A stretch of 63,832 bases of DNA from Collinsella sp. (GCA_022728415.1 JAIJJM010000001.1:1-63832), one strand, 5' to 3'; numbered from the stretch's first letter, positions 36,124 to 43,504 are shown. Program-made: numbers and translations. Notes: a model not told the origin generated them from the sequence alone.

Positions 36124-36561
36124 TCAGATCGCCGGCTGCTGGGGTGCCGCGGGCGCGAACCCGTTGTCGCGCGGCGCCTTGTTGTAGGCGACGGTGCCGG
36201 CGCGCAGGCTGACGGCGAGGTCGGTGGCGCGCAGTTCGAGGATGCTTCGTTTCGCTCCCTGCTGGTTCGTGTATTCCCTTTGCACGTAGCTGCCGGTGAC
36301 GATGACGGGCACGCCTTTCTGCTTGCCGTCGGGTCCGGTCGGCAGCATGCTGTGCTGCAGGTGTTCGGCCAGGTATCCGCTGGCGGTACAGTGGATCCAT
36401 GTGGTGGCGCCGTCCTCCCATTGGCCGGTCTGCGGGTTCTGGGTGCGGCTGGTCTGGGCGACGTCGAACGTGGCCCATATGCCGCCGTCCTGTCGGGTGT
36501 GGAATTCGATGCTGCCGGTGTTTCCGCTGATGGTCAGCGTGACCTGGTTGATGGTCGCCAT
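36124..36561 (-). CDS. ssb: Single-stranded DNA-binding protein (element-encoded)
   Basis: 145 residues with the OB-fold pattern of SSB: VTLTISGNTGSIEF, FDVAQTSRT, TTWIHCTASGYLAEHL, KGVPVIVTGSYVQREY and LELRATDLAVSLR. It lacks the usual acidic C-terminal tip (DDDIPF-like) that recruits partner proteins; it ends APAAPQQPAI. Many conjugative elements carry an ssb near oriT to protect the incoming strand. GAAAGGAAC precedes the start. Confidence 0.85.
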   Translation of the reverse strand: MATINQVTLTISGNTGSIEFHTRQDGGIWATFDVAQTSRTQNPQTGQWEDGATTWIHCTASGYLAEHLQHSMLPTGPDGKQKGVPVIVTGSYVQREYTNQQGAKRSILELRATDLAVSLRAGTVAYNKAPRDNGFAPAAPQQPAI

Positions 36562-36672
36562 GATGGTGTTCCTTTCCTTGCGGGTTATGGCTGTTCTGTT
36601 TTCGGGAGGCGGCCCGTGCCGTCTTCCGTGTGGGTCACCTGTTGCCGGCGCGATAGCGTCGGTCTGCCTGGC

Positions 36673-37167
36673 TCATTGGTTGGTGGACAGGTTGATGGTG
36701 ATGACGGGGTTGGTGATGTCGGGCATGGAGTCGGCTGGCGGCCAGTCGTCGATGCCGGCGGCCTGCATGATGGCGGCGAGGCAGCCGCTGTGGGCGGCGG
36801 CGATCTCCCATTGCCAGCATTGCCTGTTGGACAGGGCGATGAGGTGGTCCCACATGGGGTAGCCGTTCTCGTCGAGCGCGGGCCGGCCGGCGTTGAGCAG
36901 GCCGATGAGTTTTCTGACCTGGGCGCGCAGGCGTTCGGCTTCACGTGCGGTGACGGTGTCGACTTGTTGCCAGATGCGGCGGGTGGTCTCGTCGTCGATG
37001 CCGTTCGCGGCCTGTTCCCATGCCTGGTTCCTGAGGTCGGCGGCCTCCTGGGTTTCGGCGGGGTCGAGGGTGAGGCTTTTCCTCCAGGTGATGCCCATCT
37101 GCCATGCGCCGGAGTCGGTGGCCTGTGTCTGGCTGGTGATGGTGGCCGTTATCCTGTACTGGCTCAT
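36673..37167 (-). CDS. Conserved leading-region protein behind hairpin element A
   Basis: 164 residues beginning MSQYRITATITSQTQATDSG with an AAAGGACACCATC leader. The middle is helical (AREAERLRAQVRKLIGLL) and the end is WPPADSMPDITNPVITINLS. No known family. Element A lies ~56 bases upstream of its start. It precedes ssb on the same strand and may be coexpressed. Confidence 0.58.
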   Translation of the reverse strand: MSQYRITATITSQTQATDSGAWQMGITWRKSLTLDPAETQEAADLRNQAWEQAANGIDDETTRRIWQQVDTVTAREAERLRAQVRKLIGLLNAGRPALDENGYPMWDHLIALSNRQCWQWEIAAAHSGCLAAIMQAAGIDDWPPADSMPDITNPVITINLSTNQ

Positions 37168-37222
37168 GATGGTGTCCTTTCCTGTGTCGTGGATCGTCTG
37201 TCCGGCTATCCCCTGATTTTTT

Positions 37223-37372
37223 CTTTTTGGCCTTTCGGTCAAGCGCAGCGTTACCGGCCAAAGCGGGTTCCGTCATTAGCGATCGCGCCGGGCGCAGCCC
37301 GTTGCGTGGCGCGTTGACGGGTTCCGCGACGCCGGTATGATCGTTTCGGCTTCAGCCGAAAAGGCCAAAAAG
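37223..37372 (-). repeat. Hairpin element copy A
   Basis: Outer arms CTTTTTGGCCTTTCGG (37223-37238) and CCGAAAAGGCCAAAAAG (37356-37372) pair with one bulge. Nested stems on the reverse strand are ACCGGC/GCCGGT, CCGTCA/TGACGG and GCGCC/GGCGC. A competing local hairpin TTTCGGC/GCCGAAA (37344-37361) uses the same arm. The ~100-base core is nearly identical to copy B, while the outer arms are unrelated in sequence. Confidence 0.75.
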
Positions 37373-37591
37373 GAAAACCTGGGGCCGCGCCCCTTTTGGG
37401 GGCGTTCCTTTTTCTGATAGGGCTTGCCCGTCCATCGTGTTTCCCGCATGCGTGCGGGAAACCGATGCCGGTCGGGGCCGGCGGCTCGGGCCGGCGCGGG
37501 GAGGTCCGGGAGGGGCGCGTGGCCCTTCCCGGCCGCCGGAGGCCGTCCCCGGCCGCCTGGTTGGCGCGGGCGGGGACTCCTTGGCCGTGGG
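37373..37591. other. GC-rich hairpin stretch outside element A
   Basis: Contains CGCCCC/GGGGGCG (37388-37404), TCTGATAGGGCTTGCCCG (also found near 38860 beside copy B), and more inverted repeats such as TTTCCCGCATGCGTGCGGGAAA. No gene seen. On the reverse strand the first hairpin followed by the U-rich arm of element A would serve as terminator for the DUF3846 gene. Confidence 0.55.
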
Positions 37592-37993
37592 TCAGGCGAT
37601 GGGGTGGACGGGTATCATGAACGTTTTGCCGTCGGGGAGCCTGCAGGGCGCTTCGGGGTCGGCGAACATGGCGGCGTAGCGTCCGATCTGCTCGTCGTCG
37701 AGTCCGAGGGGGCCGTCCTGCGGGTGGGGTCCCGTGATGACGAACGTGCCGCGGATGATGATGGGCTTGCCGGCGTCCGCGAGGCGGCTGTCCTGGCTGA
37801 GGCGGATGGTGCGGTTCGGCTTGAGGTTCTTGATCGCTCCCTCTTCGTCGCACCAGAGCGTGGTCCGCCGGTCGAGGGGCAATGGTTCGGCGTATCCGCC
37901 GATCGTCTTCCCGATGGCCGTGATGGTGGGGTCGATGTCGCGCAGTTCCGGACGGCGCAACGGTTCGATGACGAGCGTCTTGATGGTGTCCAT
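37592..37993 (-). CDS. DUF3846-domain protein
   Basis: 133 residues with the DUF3846 pattern: MDTIKTLVIEPLRRPELRDI, TITAIGKTIGGYAEPLPL, TLWCDEEGAIKNLKPNRTI, IIRGTFVITG and LGLDDEQIGRYAAMF. The family is common on plasmids, ICEs and phages next to anti-restriction or single-strand DNA genes; its activity is unknown. AGGAAAGGACCACCATC precedes the start. Location among leading-region genes fits. Confidence 0.78.
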   Translation of the reverse strand: MDTIKTLVIEPLRRPELRDIDPTITAIGKTIGGYAEPLPLDRRTTLWCDEEGAIKNLKPNRTIRLSQDSRLADAGKPIIIRGTFVITGPHPQDGPLGLDDEQIGRYAAMFADPEAPCRLPDGKTFMIPVHPIA

Positions 37994-38056
37994 GATGGTG
38001 GTCCTTTCCTTGCAGGGGTTTGCCTGTCCTCCCGCATGGGCGGGAGGACGCTGCTG

Positions 38057-38272
38057 TTATTCGTCGATGTGGCCGGCGGGGATGGTCCTGTGCAGCGCCG
38101 CCCTGCGGCGGCGTTGCGGGGTGTCGATGCTCGGCGGGGTGCGCCGTCTGGTCTTGCGGCCGTATATCTTCCAGTCGATGCCGGCGGCCGTGGCCATGAT
38201 CGCTATGACGACGACGTTGCCGATGGCTTCGGCGAATTCCGGGCTTGCGAGGTATTGGCTGATGAGGTCCAT
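38057..38272 (-). CDS. Small protein with one membrane helix and basic tail
   Basis: 71 residues: MDLISQYLASPEFAEAIGNV runs into a hydrophobic segment (VVVIAIMATAAGI), then an Arg-rich C-terminus (RKTRRRTPPS...QRRRRAAL). No family recognised. Lies between the DUF3846 gene and a 64-residue gene on the same strand. Confidence 0.5.
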   Translation of the reverse strand: MDLISQYLASPEFAEAIGNVVVIAIMATAAGIDWKIYGRKTRRRTPPSIDTPQRRRRAALHRTIPAGHIDE

Positions 38273-38327
38273 TGGGACTCCTTGTGGTTTGTCCTGGGTT
38301 TGTTTCCGGCCTTCCTTGGCCGGCATG

Positions 38328-38522
38328 TCACGCCGTTTGCCCGCCGATGTAGGCGTCGGCCTCGGCCATGGATGCGCAGTAGCGTCCGTAGCCGGCGTCG
38401 ACCCAATGGTCTTGGGCCTTGTGGAGCTGGTGCACGTCGTACGGGCGTGCGCCGTCGACCGTCTCCTCGACGTCGTACCGGTATCCGCCGCGTTCGATGC
38501 TTTTGATGATGTTGCGTGCCAT
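38328..38522 (-). CDS. 64-residue protein behind hairpin element B
   Basis: MARNIIKSIERGGYRYDVEE opens a small alpha/beta protein with many Tyr/His/Asp residues, ending AEADAYIGGQTA. No membrane segment. Found directly after element B (31 bases from its arm). Phage- and plasmid-borne proteins of this size and style are common, but no function is known. Confidence 0.55.
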   Translation of the reverse strand: MARNIIKSIERGGYRYDVEETVDGARPYDVHQLHKAQDHWVDAGYGRYCASMAEADAYIGGQTA

Positions 38523-38552
38523 GGTGTCTGCTCCCGTCTGGTGGTCCCTTGT

Positions 38553-38711
38553 TTTTTCTTTTCGACCGGTTGGTCAAGCGCAGCGTTACCGGCCAAAGCG
38601 GGTTCCGTCATTGAGCGATCACGCCGGGCGCAGCCCGTTGCGTGGCGCGTTGACGGGTTCCGCGACGCCGGTATGATCCAGAGGCGAAGCCGACCGGCCG
38701 AAAAGAAAAAG
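38553..38711 (-). repeat. Hairpin element copy B
   Basis: Outer arms TTTTTCTTTTCGACCGGTTGG (38553-38573) and its partner (38690-38710) pair over 21 positions with one mismatch and one position that is G-U only if the reverse strand is the RNA. The core matches copy A with only two or three differences, yet the arms differ completely from A. An adjacent hairpin CCCGCCCC/GGGGCGGG lies at ~38720-38740. Confidence 0.75.
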
Positions 38712-39246
38712 GAATGGGCCGGCCCGCCCCTTGGGGCGGGTTCCGTGCGGGGGAATCGTGCCGTGTCCGCGGCGTGGACGCGGACGGGATGCGATGATGG
38801 CCCCTTTTTGGGGCCTTGCATCCCGGGAGCGGACGTGCCGGCGGCGCGGCTCCTTCGTCTGATAGGGCTTCGCCCGTTTCGCCGTCGTCCCGCCTGGCGG
38901 GGCGCGGCGTCTGGGTGGGGTCCGGCGGCGTGGGCCGGCCGGGGTTTGCAAAGGGGCGGTGTGAGCCCCTTTGCCCGCCGGGGGCCGTCCCCGTCCGCCC
39001 GCCTGTTGCGGGCGGGGACTCTTTCGGATGGTCCGCCCGTGGCCGGTCCGGCTTGTCTTTTCTCTGTTATGCGAGGGGGGTGGCGGCTGGCGTCGCGGTT
39101 CATGAGGTCGCGCAGGTCGTCCGGGCGCGTCAAGGCAGAGACGGCAGGTGTTTTCCGGTGTTTCGATGCCGTGCATGATGGCGTGTCCTCTCCGTCGTGG
39201 CGTCCGATGGCGTGTGCCGTCGGACGCCACGGCTGTTTTCTGTCGG
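38712..39246. other. Hairpin-rich intergenic stretch, one doubtful small gene
   Basis: Holds GGCCCC/GGGGCC (38799-38815), GCAAAGGGGC/GCCCCTTTGC (~38948-38974) and the hairpin CGTGGCGTCC.../...GGACGCCACG (~39203-39232) that ends the gene at 39247. A reverse ATG at 39176 has a GGAGAGGACACGCCATC leader typical of this element and starts MHGIETPENTCRLCLDAPGR. The frame then runs on with random-looking composition to 38619, so a short real peptide cannot be excluded. Confidence 0.4.
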
Positions 39247-39825
39247 TCAGCGCAGGTATGCGGGGTATCGGCCGGATGCGGCCATGGTGGCGACCATGAT
39301 GGCGAGGCTGGTTTCCGGGTCGTCGTCCAGTGCGGCGATGGCGGCGAGGGTGGCGGCCTTCCCGTCGCCGTCCCACCATGCGAGGTAGGCGGCGAGGGCG
39401 TAGGGTTGGGCGACGGGCCCGCCGTGCTTCCTGGCGCGGTCGGCCATCGCGCACGCCTCCTGCACCGCGCGTGCGAGGCGGGGCTCGTCGGGGCGGATGT
39501 GGGGGTCGTCGAACGCGGCGTTGAGCGTTTCGGTCAGCAGCGTCTTGTTGTTGGACGCGTGGGGCCGGGCGGCCATGTCGATGATGGTCGCCGTGTCGAG
39601 TTTGGGTTCGACGGCGGCGATGAGTGCGGCGTCCCTGATGGACAGGCGGGCCGTCATGAGCGTGGCGAGGTCGTCGAGCCGTTCCGGGTCCGTATCCTTG
39701 CCGTCGAGGGCTCGCATCCATGTCTCGAGCGCGGGGCCGGCGATGGTGCGGACGGCTTCGCCCGTCCCCTGTTCGGTTGCGGCCCGCTTGAGTTCCTCGA
39801 TGATGTTCCGGGTTGTGGTGGTCAT
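39247..39825 (-). CDS. DUF4192-like helical protein behind hairpin element C
   Basis: 192 residues, all-alpha, ending in YALAAYLAWWDGDGKAATLA followed by ALDDDPETSLAIMVATMAAS. That C-terminus resembles the DUF4192 pattern of actinobacterial proteins (small hydrophobic helix, DP, leucine-rich helix). The start follows AAAGGAGAGGACACC. Element C lies 31 bases upstream. Function unknown; the domain call is moderate. Confidence 0.6.
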   Translation of the reverse strand: MTTTTRNIIEELKRAATEQGTGEAVRTIAGPALETWMRALDGKDTDPERLDDLATLMTARLSIRDAALIAAVEPKLDTATIIDMAARPHASNNKTLLTETLNAAFDDPHIRPDEPRLARAVQEACAMADRARKHGGPVAQPYALAAYLAWWDGDGKAATLAAIAALDDDPETSLAIMVATMAASGRYPAYLR

Positions 39826-39855
39826 GGTGTCCTCTCCTTTTTGCGTCTTTTGTTT

Positions 39856-39998
39856 TTTGACCTTCTTCGGTCAGCGGATGCGTACCCCGCGTAAGGCGGT
39901 TCCGTCATGAGGCGACGCCCCGCCGTCCTGCGGCGTGTGCGGCGGCGTTGACGGGTTCGCCGACGCGGGTATGCTTCGATGGGCCGAAGAAGGTCAAA
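39856..39998 (-). repeat. Hairpin element copy C
   Basis: Outer arms TTTGACCTTCTTCGG (39856-39870) and CCGAAGAAGGTCAAA (39984-39998) are a perfect 15-bp pair. The internal stems keep the order seen in A and B with changed bases: ACCCGCGT/ACGCGGGGT, CCGTCA/TGACGG, ACGCC/GGCGT. The right arm overlaps the last codons of the amidotransferase gene. Confidence 0.75.
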
Positions 39999-40674
39999 CC
40001 ACGTGTTTTTGCCGTGCCCGCCCTTGGCGGGCTCCATGCGGCGGCATGGCCGGCGGGCGCGCGGCGCGGTCGGCCATCTCCTCGATGGCGGTTTCGTATC
40101 CGGCTTCGAGTCCCTGCCGGTATGCCTCCTCCCACAGGTCGTATCCGATGAGGCCGTTCGTGTCCCAGTTGGTGTTGCTGACGTCGATGGCCCCGGTGCC
40201 GCCCGGGATGGTCTCGTGGTCGGCGGTGAGCCATTCGAGCTTGCCGTTGTGGGCGATGAGCGCGAACCTGCCTTGGCTTCCGTCCGTGAGGTCGGCTTGC
40301 CCGGTCTGCCATGCGAGTATCGCGTTGCGGCTGTCGGACGCGTGTCGGCCGCGCGTGTACGAGTGGGCGATGCCGTTGTGGGCGATGAAGCCGGTGCGGT
40401 CGCCTTTGCGGAAGCGGAACGGGTGCGTGTTCCCGGTGCACACCTTGCCGTGGGTGGCGAGGCGGAAGTGCAGGAGGAACGGGGAGGTTTCGAGGCTCTG
40501 CCAGTGGTCCATGATGAACGCGAGCGTCTTCATGTTGTCTTCGTTGCGGTAGCGGTGGAGGCGTTGGCCGTCGTGCCATGCGATGCCCGCCCCGTCGGGG
40601 TTGGCGTCGCTCATCCGGGCGAGCTGGGTGAGGCTTGGCATGGTGTCCGCCTGGCTGGTGACGATGACGCACAT
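39994..40674 (-). CDS. Class II (Ntn) glutamine amidotransferase-like protein
   Basis: 226 residues beginning MCVIVTSQ: Cys2 would become the N-terminal nucleophile after Met removal. It then shows the GATase II landmarks NPDGAGIAW, FLLHFRLATHG, THPF, GFIAHNGIAHSY and later FALIAHNGKLEW. This is the YafJ/GlxB-type fold that releases ammonia from glutamine. It starts inside the stop of the amidoligase gene (TGATG), so the two products are made together. The known comparative-genomics pattern is that amidoligases of the glutamine-synthetase-like fold pair with such enzymes. Confidence 0.82.
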   Translation of the reverse strand: MCVIVTSQADTMPSLTQLARMSDANPDGAGIAWHDGQRLHRYRNEDNMKTLAFIMDHWQSLETSPFLLHFRLATHGKVCTGNTHPFRFRKGDRTGFIAHNGIAHSYTRGRHASDSRNAILAWQTGQADLTDGSQGRFALIAHNGKLEWLTADHETIPGGTGAIDVSNTNWDTNGLIGYDLWEEAYRQGLEAGYETAIEEMADRAARPPAMPPHGARQGRARQKHVV

Positions 40675-41717
40675 CAGATTCGTCTCCTTCCCGCCGTCGT
40701 GGCGTTCGTGTCGTTGATGGCCTGTGTGGCGGCGACGCGGCTCATGGCTTGGATGTCGCGGGTCTTGAGCTTGGGGACGGGGAACTTCTGGAAGAACCGC
40801 CACATGGCGTGCATGTAATGGACGGCGGCGTCGAGTCTTCCGGCGGTGTCGTGGTGCCACGGGCCGAACGTGCGGAATTCGATGGTGTGGCGGTGCGTGT
40901 CGTTGATGGCGGTGTCCTTGCCGCAGTAGTCGCCGTGGATGAGCTCGCACCAGCGGGTGTCGGTCATGTGGCGCATGTTCAGCGCCTCGCATTGGGTTCC
41001 ATCGAGCGCTTCCAGCGCCCAGTACCAGCGGGCCGGGGTCTGCCGGCCGGTGCGGCTGATGTGCATGTGCCCGCCCGACAGCGTGTTGTCGGTGTCGGTG
41101 GCGATGCGTTCGACGAGTCGGCGGATTTCCGTGAGCTGGCTCATGGTCATGGGTTCGCTCTGGTATTCGAGGGAGCCGTCGTGGTGGAGGCTGCCGTCCG
41201 GGCACCAGCCGGCGATGAGCCTGTGGTTCCTGAGCATGTCGGTGTCGTGGTTGCCGTCCACTTCGATTTCCAGTCCGAAGGTGAACGGCTCGCGGACGGG
41301 CCGTCCCTCGTACGGGTCCCGGTAGCAGGGGTCCTGCGTGTTCGCGCAGGCGTGCCGTTCGTAGCAGTAGGGGCAGTAGCGTTCGTCGCACTGCTCGCAG
41401 TATTCCTGGCAGTCCGAGCACAGGCGGTCGTCGCACATGCGGCACCGGTACCCGCAGTCCTCGCACAGGCTGTGCTCGCAGTGCTCGCAGTAGTATGCGC
41501 AGTCCCCGCACATCCGCGAACCGCATTCGTTGCATGTGCGCGCGCAGTCGTCGCATACAGTGTTGCCGCACCCGCATTCGACGGTTTCCGTCCCCGCGCA
41601 GTCCTCGCACAGCCATCCGTCGCAGTCGCGGCACCGTACGGCGCACTCCCCCGACTGGCGTTCGCAGTGCCTGCACCGACGGTCGTCCCCTTGGCTGGCA
41701 TGGTTGTTTCCGGTCAT
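40674..41717 (-). CDS. Amidoligase-like enzyme with a 29-Cys N-terminal zinc-ribbon array
   Basis: 347 residues. Residues 15-131 hold 29 Cys, mostly as CxxC pairs 4-10 residues apart, a chain of small zinc ribbons or RING/FYVE-like knuckles. From residue ~147 the sequence shows the amidoligase (glutamine-synthetase-like) motifs: FGLEIEVDG (E150, E152), DGSLHHDGSLEYQSEP (D180, E184), GGHMHI (H217, H219) and TIEFRTFG (E280, R282). Such enzymes make amide bonds on peptides or small molecules using ATP. The long Cys-rich part is unusual and may bind nucleic acid or a protein substrate. Coupled to the GATase gene. Confidence 0.78.
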   Translation of the reverse strand: MTGNNHASQGDDRRCRHCERQSGECAVRCRDCDGWLCEDCAGTETVECGCGNTVCDDCARTCNECGSRMCGDCAYYCEHCEHSLCEDCGYRCRMCDDRLCSDCQEYCEQCDERYCPYCYERHACANTQDPCYRDPYEGRPVREPFTFGLEIEVDGNHDTDMLRNHRLIAGWCPDGSLHHDGSLEYQSEPMTMSQLTEIRRLVERIATDTDNTLSGGHMHISRTGRQTPARWYWALEALDGTQCEALNMRHMTDTRWCELIHGDYCGKDTAINDTHRHTIEFRTFGPWHHDTAGRLDAAVHYMHAMWRFFQKFPVPKLKTRDIQAMSRVAATQAINDTNATTAGRRRI

Positions 41718-42034
41718 ATGTCACGCTCCTATGTCGTCTTGTCTTCCGGACGGTGCGCGGCGGGACCGGATGGCCGCGGCGCGGCGCAAGCCGCGTGGCC
41801 GGTCGGCCCGGTGCCGGGACCGCCTTCGGCGGCGGCACCGGTCGGCAGACACGCGGACGCTTGCGACGCGCCGGACGTCCGGTCATGCTGTGTGCCGGCC
41901 GGCCGGGCCGGGGCCCGCCTTCGATGGCGGGACCCCTTTTCGACGTGCTCCCGCCGGACGGCGGGGCGCGGCGGCGGATCCGCGAGCCCTTCGGGGCGAG
42001 CTCCGTTTTCGGCGGCGACCCGGATCCGGCTGGA
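41718..42034. other. GC-rich intergenic region between divergent genes
   Basis: About 320 bases with several GC inverted repeats (CGCGGCG/CGCCGCG-like around 41779-41850; GGCCGGCC at ~41897) and no supported gene. It separates the reverse leading-region cluster from forward cargo. No copy of the A-D element is recognisable here. Confidence 0.5.
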
Positions 42035-42040
42035 CAGGGA

Positions 42041-42077
42041 TTCCTAAAACAGGTATCATTGTTTCCTGTAGTAGGAA
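42041..42077 (+). promoter_or_regulatory. Nested palindrome, probable operator of the HTH gene
   Basis: TTCCTAAAACAGG (42041-42053) and CCTGTAGTAGGAA (42065-42077) are inverted around TATCATTGTTT. Outer TTCCT/AGGAA and inner ACAGG/CCTGT both match. It ends 19 bases before the start codon of an HTH regulator. Confidence 0.6.
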
Positions 42078-42096
42078 ATCAAGGTCTGGAGGGATC

Positions 42097-42543
42097 ATGG
42101 ACGGTTCGTTGTCGCGGATGCGCGGGAAGGCGGACTTCCGCCTGATGCGGGAGCTGCTGGGATTGCCGCAGGAGTGGGTCGCCAAGCGCGTGGGCGTGGA
42201 CGCGCGCACCGTCCGCAACTGGGAGAGCCCGAGGTATTTCTATCCGCCGAAGCGCGAGGCGTGGGACCTGGTGGAGGGCCTGTGGCGGCGGGCCGACGGG
42301 AAGGCGGCCGGCCTGGTGGAGATCGCCTCGTCGGCGGCCCGGGTGGCGCGGGAGCGCGGCGTCGAGCCGGCGCCGCTCATGCTGGCGTACTGGCGGGACG
42401 CGGCCCAGTGGGCGAAGGCCCATCCGGAGGACGGGGATGCGGGCATGTGGAGGGTCGAGAACGCGGCGGCGCGCCTGGCCGCGGACCGGCTGCACGCCAT
42501 GGGCCTGCCGGTCGCGATCGCGTACGCGGAGCCCGAGGCGTGA
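42097..42543 (+). CDS. HTH regulator (DUF1870-like)
   Basis: 148 residues from ATG 42097 (GGAGGGATC upstream). N-terminal HTH: RLMRELLGLPQEWVAKRVGV and ARTVRNWE, then a helical region with Trp/Ala. Short proteins with this pattern are often annotated DUF1870 and belong to plasmids and phages. The palindrome just upstream suggests autorepression. A hairpin (42550-42574) follows the stop. Confidence 0.65.
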   Translation: MDGSLSRMRGKADFRLMRELLGLPQEWVAKRVGVDARTVRNWESPRYFYPPKREAWDLVEGLWRRADGKAAGLVEIASSAARVARERGVEPAPLMLAYWRDAAQWAKAHPEDGDAGMWRVENAAARLAADRLHAMGLPVAIAYAEPEA

Positions 42544-42850
42544 CGGATGCCCCTATCTCATGTCACGATAGGGGGTATTTGACTTCCATGGTTCGATTGT
42601 ATAGTTTGGAATCAAGGCCTTGGCCCATGCTCCTCTTCCCGTCCGGAGGTCGGGGTTGAAGCCGAAGTCTTATCGGAGGATTGGCTGTCCGCGGATTCCC
42701 CATGAACCGGCCGTGCGGAACATGCGTTGCGAGAATTGGGAGTCTAGCCCCTGCGAACGGGTGATACGGATCGACGCGACGGCATCGATTCGAGTTCGTG
42801 TCCGACCCTTTTGGGTAGTCATGCAGAAGACCGAAACAACAGTCCTCCAC
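42544..42850 (+). other. Leader region before the first putative nuclease gene
   Basis: ~300 bases without a gene. Contains the hairpin CCCCTATC/GATAGGGG (42550-42574, end of the HTH gene) and a possible promoter TTGACT (42579-42584) with TATAGT (42600-42605), spacer 15, a bit short. From there a ~280-base transcript would end at the terminator 42851-42890. No tandem repeats or tRNA-like fold were found inside. Confidence 0.45.
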
Positions 42851-42890
42851 AACCCGGGAACGTTACCGGTCTTGACGTTCCCGGGTTTTT
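42851..42890 (+). terminator. Intrinsic terminator 24 bases before a nuclease-like gene
   Basis: AACCCGGGAACG / CGTTCCCGGGTT, a 12-bp perfect stem with a 13-base loop, followed by TTTTT. It lies upstream of the start codon at 42914, not after a gene, so it can only terminate a leader transcript and would limit expression of that gene. Confidence 0.8.
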
Positions 42891-42913
42891 ATCGTCTTTC
42901 GGAGAGGGGCTTC

Positions 42914-43504
42914 ATGACCGCCGCGTCGCATAGGGGGTCGGAACTCGACCGCTCCCGGAAAAAGAAACTCATTCCCATGTATCGCGCGGCGGCCAAGAAG
43001 TACAGGCCGCTGATCGGCCGGCATTCCCTTATCACCTGCGAGGATGGCCTCGTCATCGACATCCTATGGGAGAAGCGCAACTTCGAGCATCTGTGCGGCG
43101 TATGGTGCGACAGGCCGCCGCAGGTGGTCCATGCCGGAAAGACCATAGAGGCCAATTATTTCTTCGACCAGCTGATCAAGGGACGCCTTCCCTCCTCGGC
43201 CATACATTACTCCGATTATCCACGGACAAGAGGCAAGGCCGAGGTGCTTTCGAACGCGTTGGACCTTGAAGGCAACGTGGATGTGGTGGTCGACTCCGAC
43301 AAGGCCGAAGTGGTGTATTACCTCGGCGGCGAGGCGTGGTGCCTGGGATTGGATTCCGATTGGAACGGGAACCGGATGCGGTCGGGCCTTTGCAACGGCA
43401 ACGTGTTCTACCCCAAGAGCATTCGCCGTCAGTCCGTATATAAACGAATGAGGACGGACAGCATCCCCCATCGCGTTTCAGCGGTGGAACTGGTCAGCCC
43501 CTGA
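42914..43504 (+). CDS. Putative PBECR4-like nuclease, paralogue 1
   Basis: 196 residues from ATG 42914 (GGAGAGGGG upstream). Contains the stretch FEHLCGVW (residue ~58), and RTRGKAEVLSNALDL, VYYLGGEAWCLGLDSD and NGNVFYPKSIRRQSVYKRM. The pattern F-x-HL-x-G with a C-terminal basic region resembles PBECR4 domains (barnase/EndoU/colicin/RelE-like nucleases). Paralogue 2 at 53098 keeps FAHLCGFE, a glycine-rich strand with IGLGL, and a similar end. A strong terminator precedes the gene. Function is a weak inference. Confidence 0.5.
   Translation: MTAASHRGSELDRSRKKKLIPMYRAAAKKYRPLIGRHSLITCEDGLVIDILWEKRNFEHLCGVWCDRPPQVVHAGKTIEANYFFDQLIKGRLPSSAIHYSDYPRTRGKAEVLSNALDLEGNVDVVVDSDKAEVVYYLGGEAWCLGLDSDWNGNRMRSGLCNGNVFYPKSIRRQSVYKRMRTDSIPHRVSAVELVSP

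Noticed and set aside
38619..39176. 186-codon reverse gene MHGIETPEN...
   Set aside because: Good ribosome site but after ~30 residues the composition is random and it runs into element B; kept only as a note in the intergenic entry.
34441..39998. Retron or IStron interpretation of the hairpin elements
   Set aside because: No reverse transcriptase or transposase gene is nearby; elements lack transposon ends and target duplications.
34441..39998. Simple intrinsic terminators as the full explanation of the hairpin elements
   Set aside because: The long-range arms enclose 110-150 bases with nested conserved stems, and the arm on the gene-proximal side is A-rich, not T-rich, in the direction of transcription.
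42610..42850. tRNA or tandem RNA antitoxin repeats in the leader of the nuclease-like gene
   Set aside because: No cloverleaf could be drawn and no tandem repeat unit is present.
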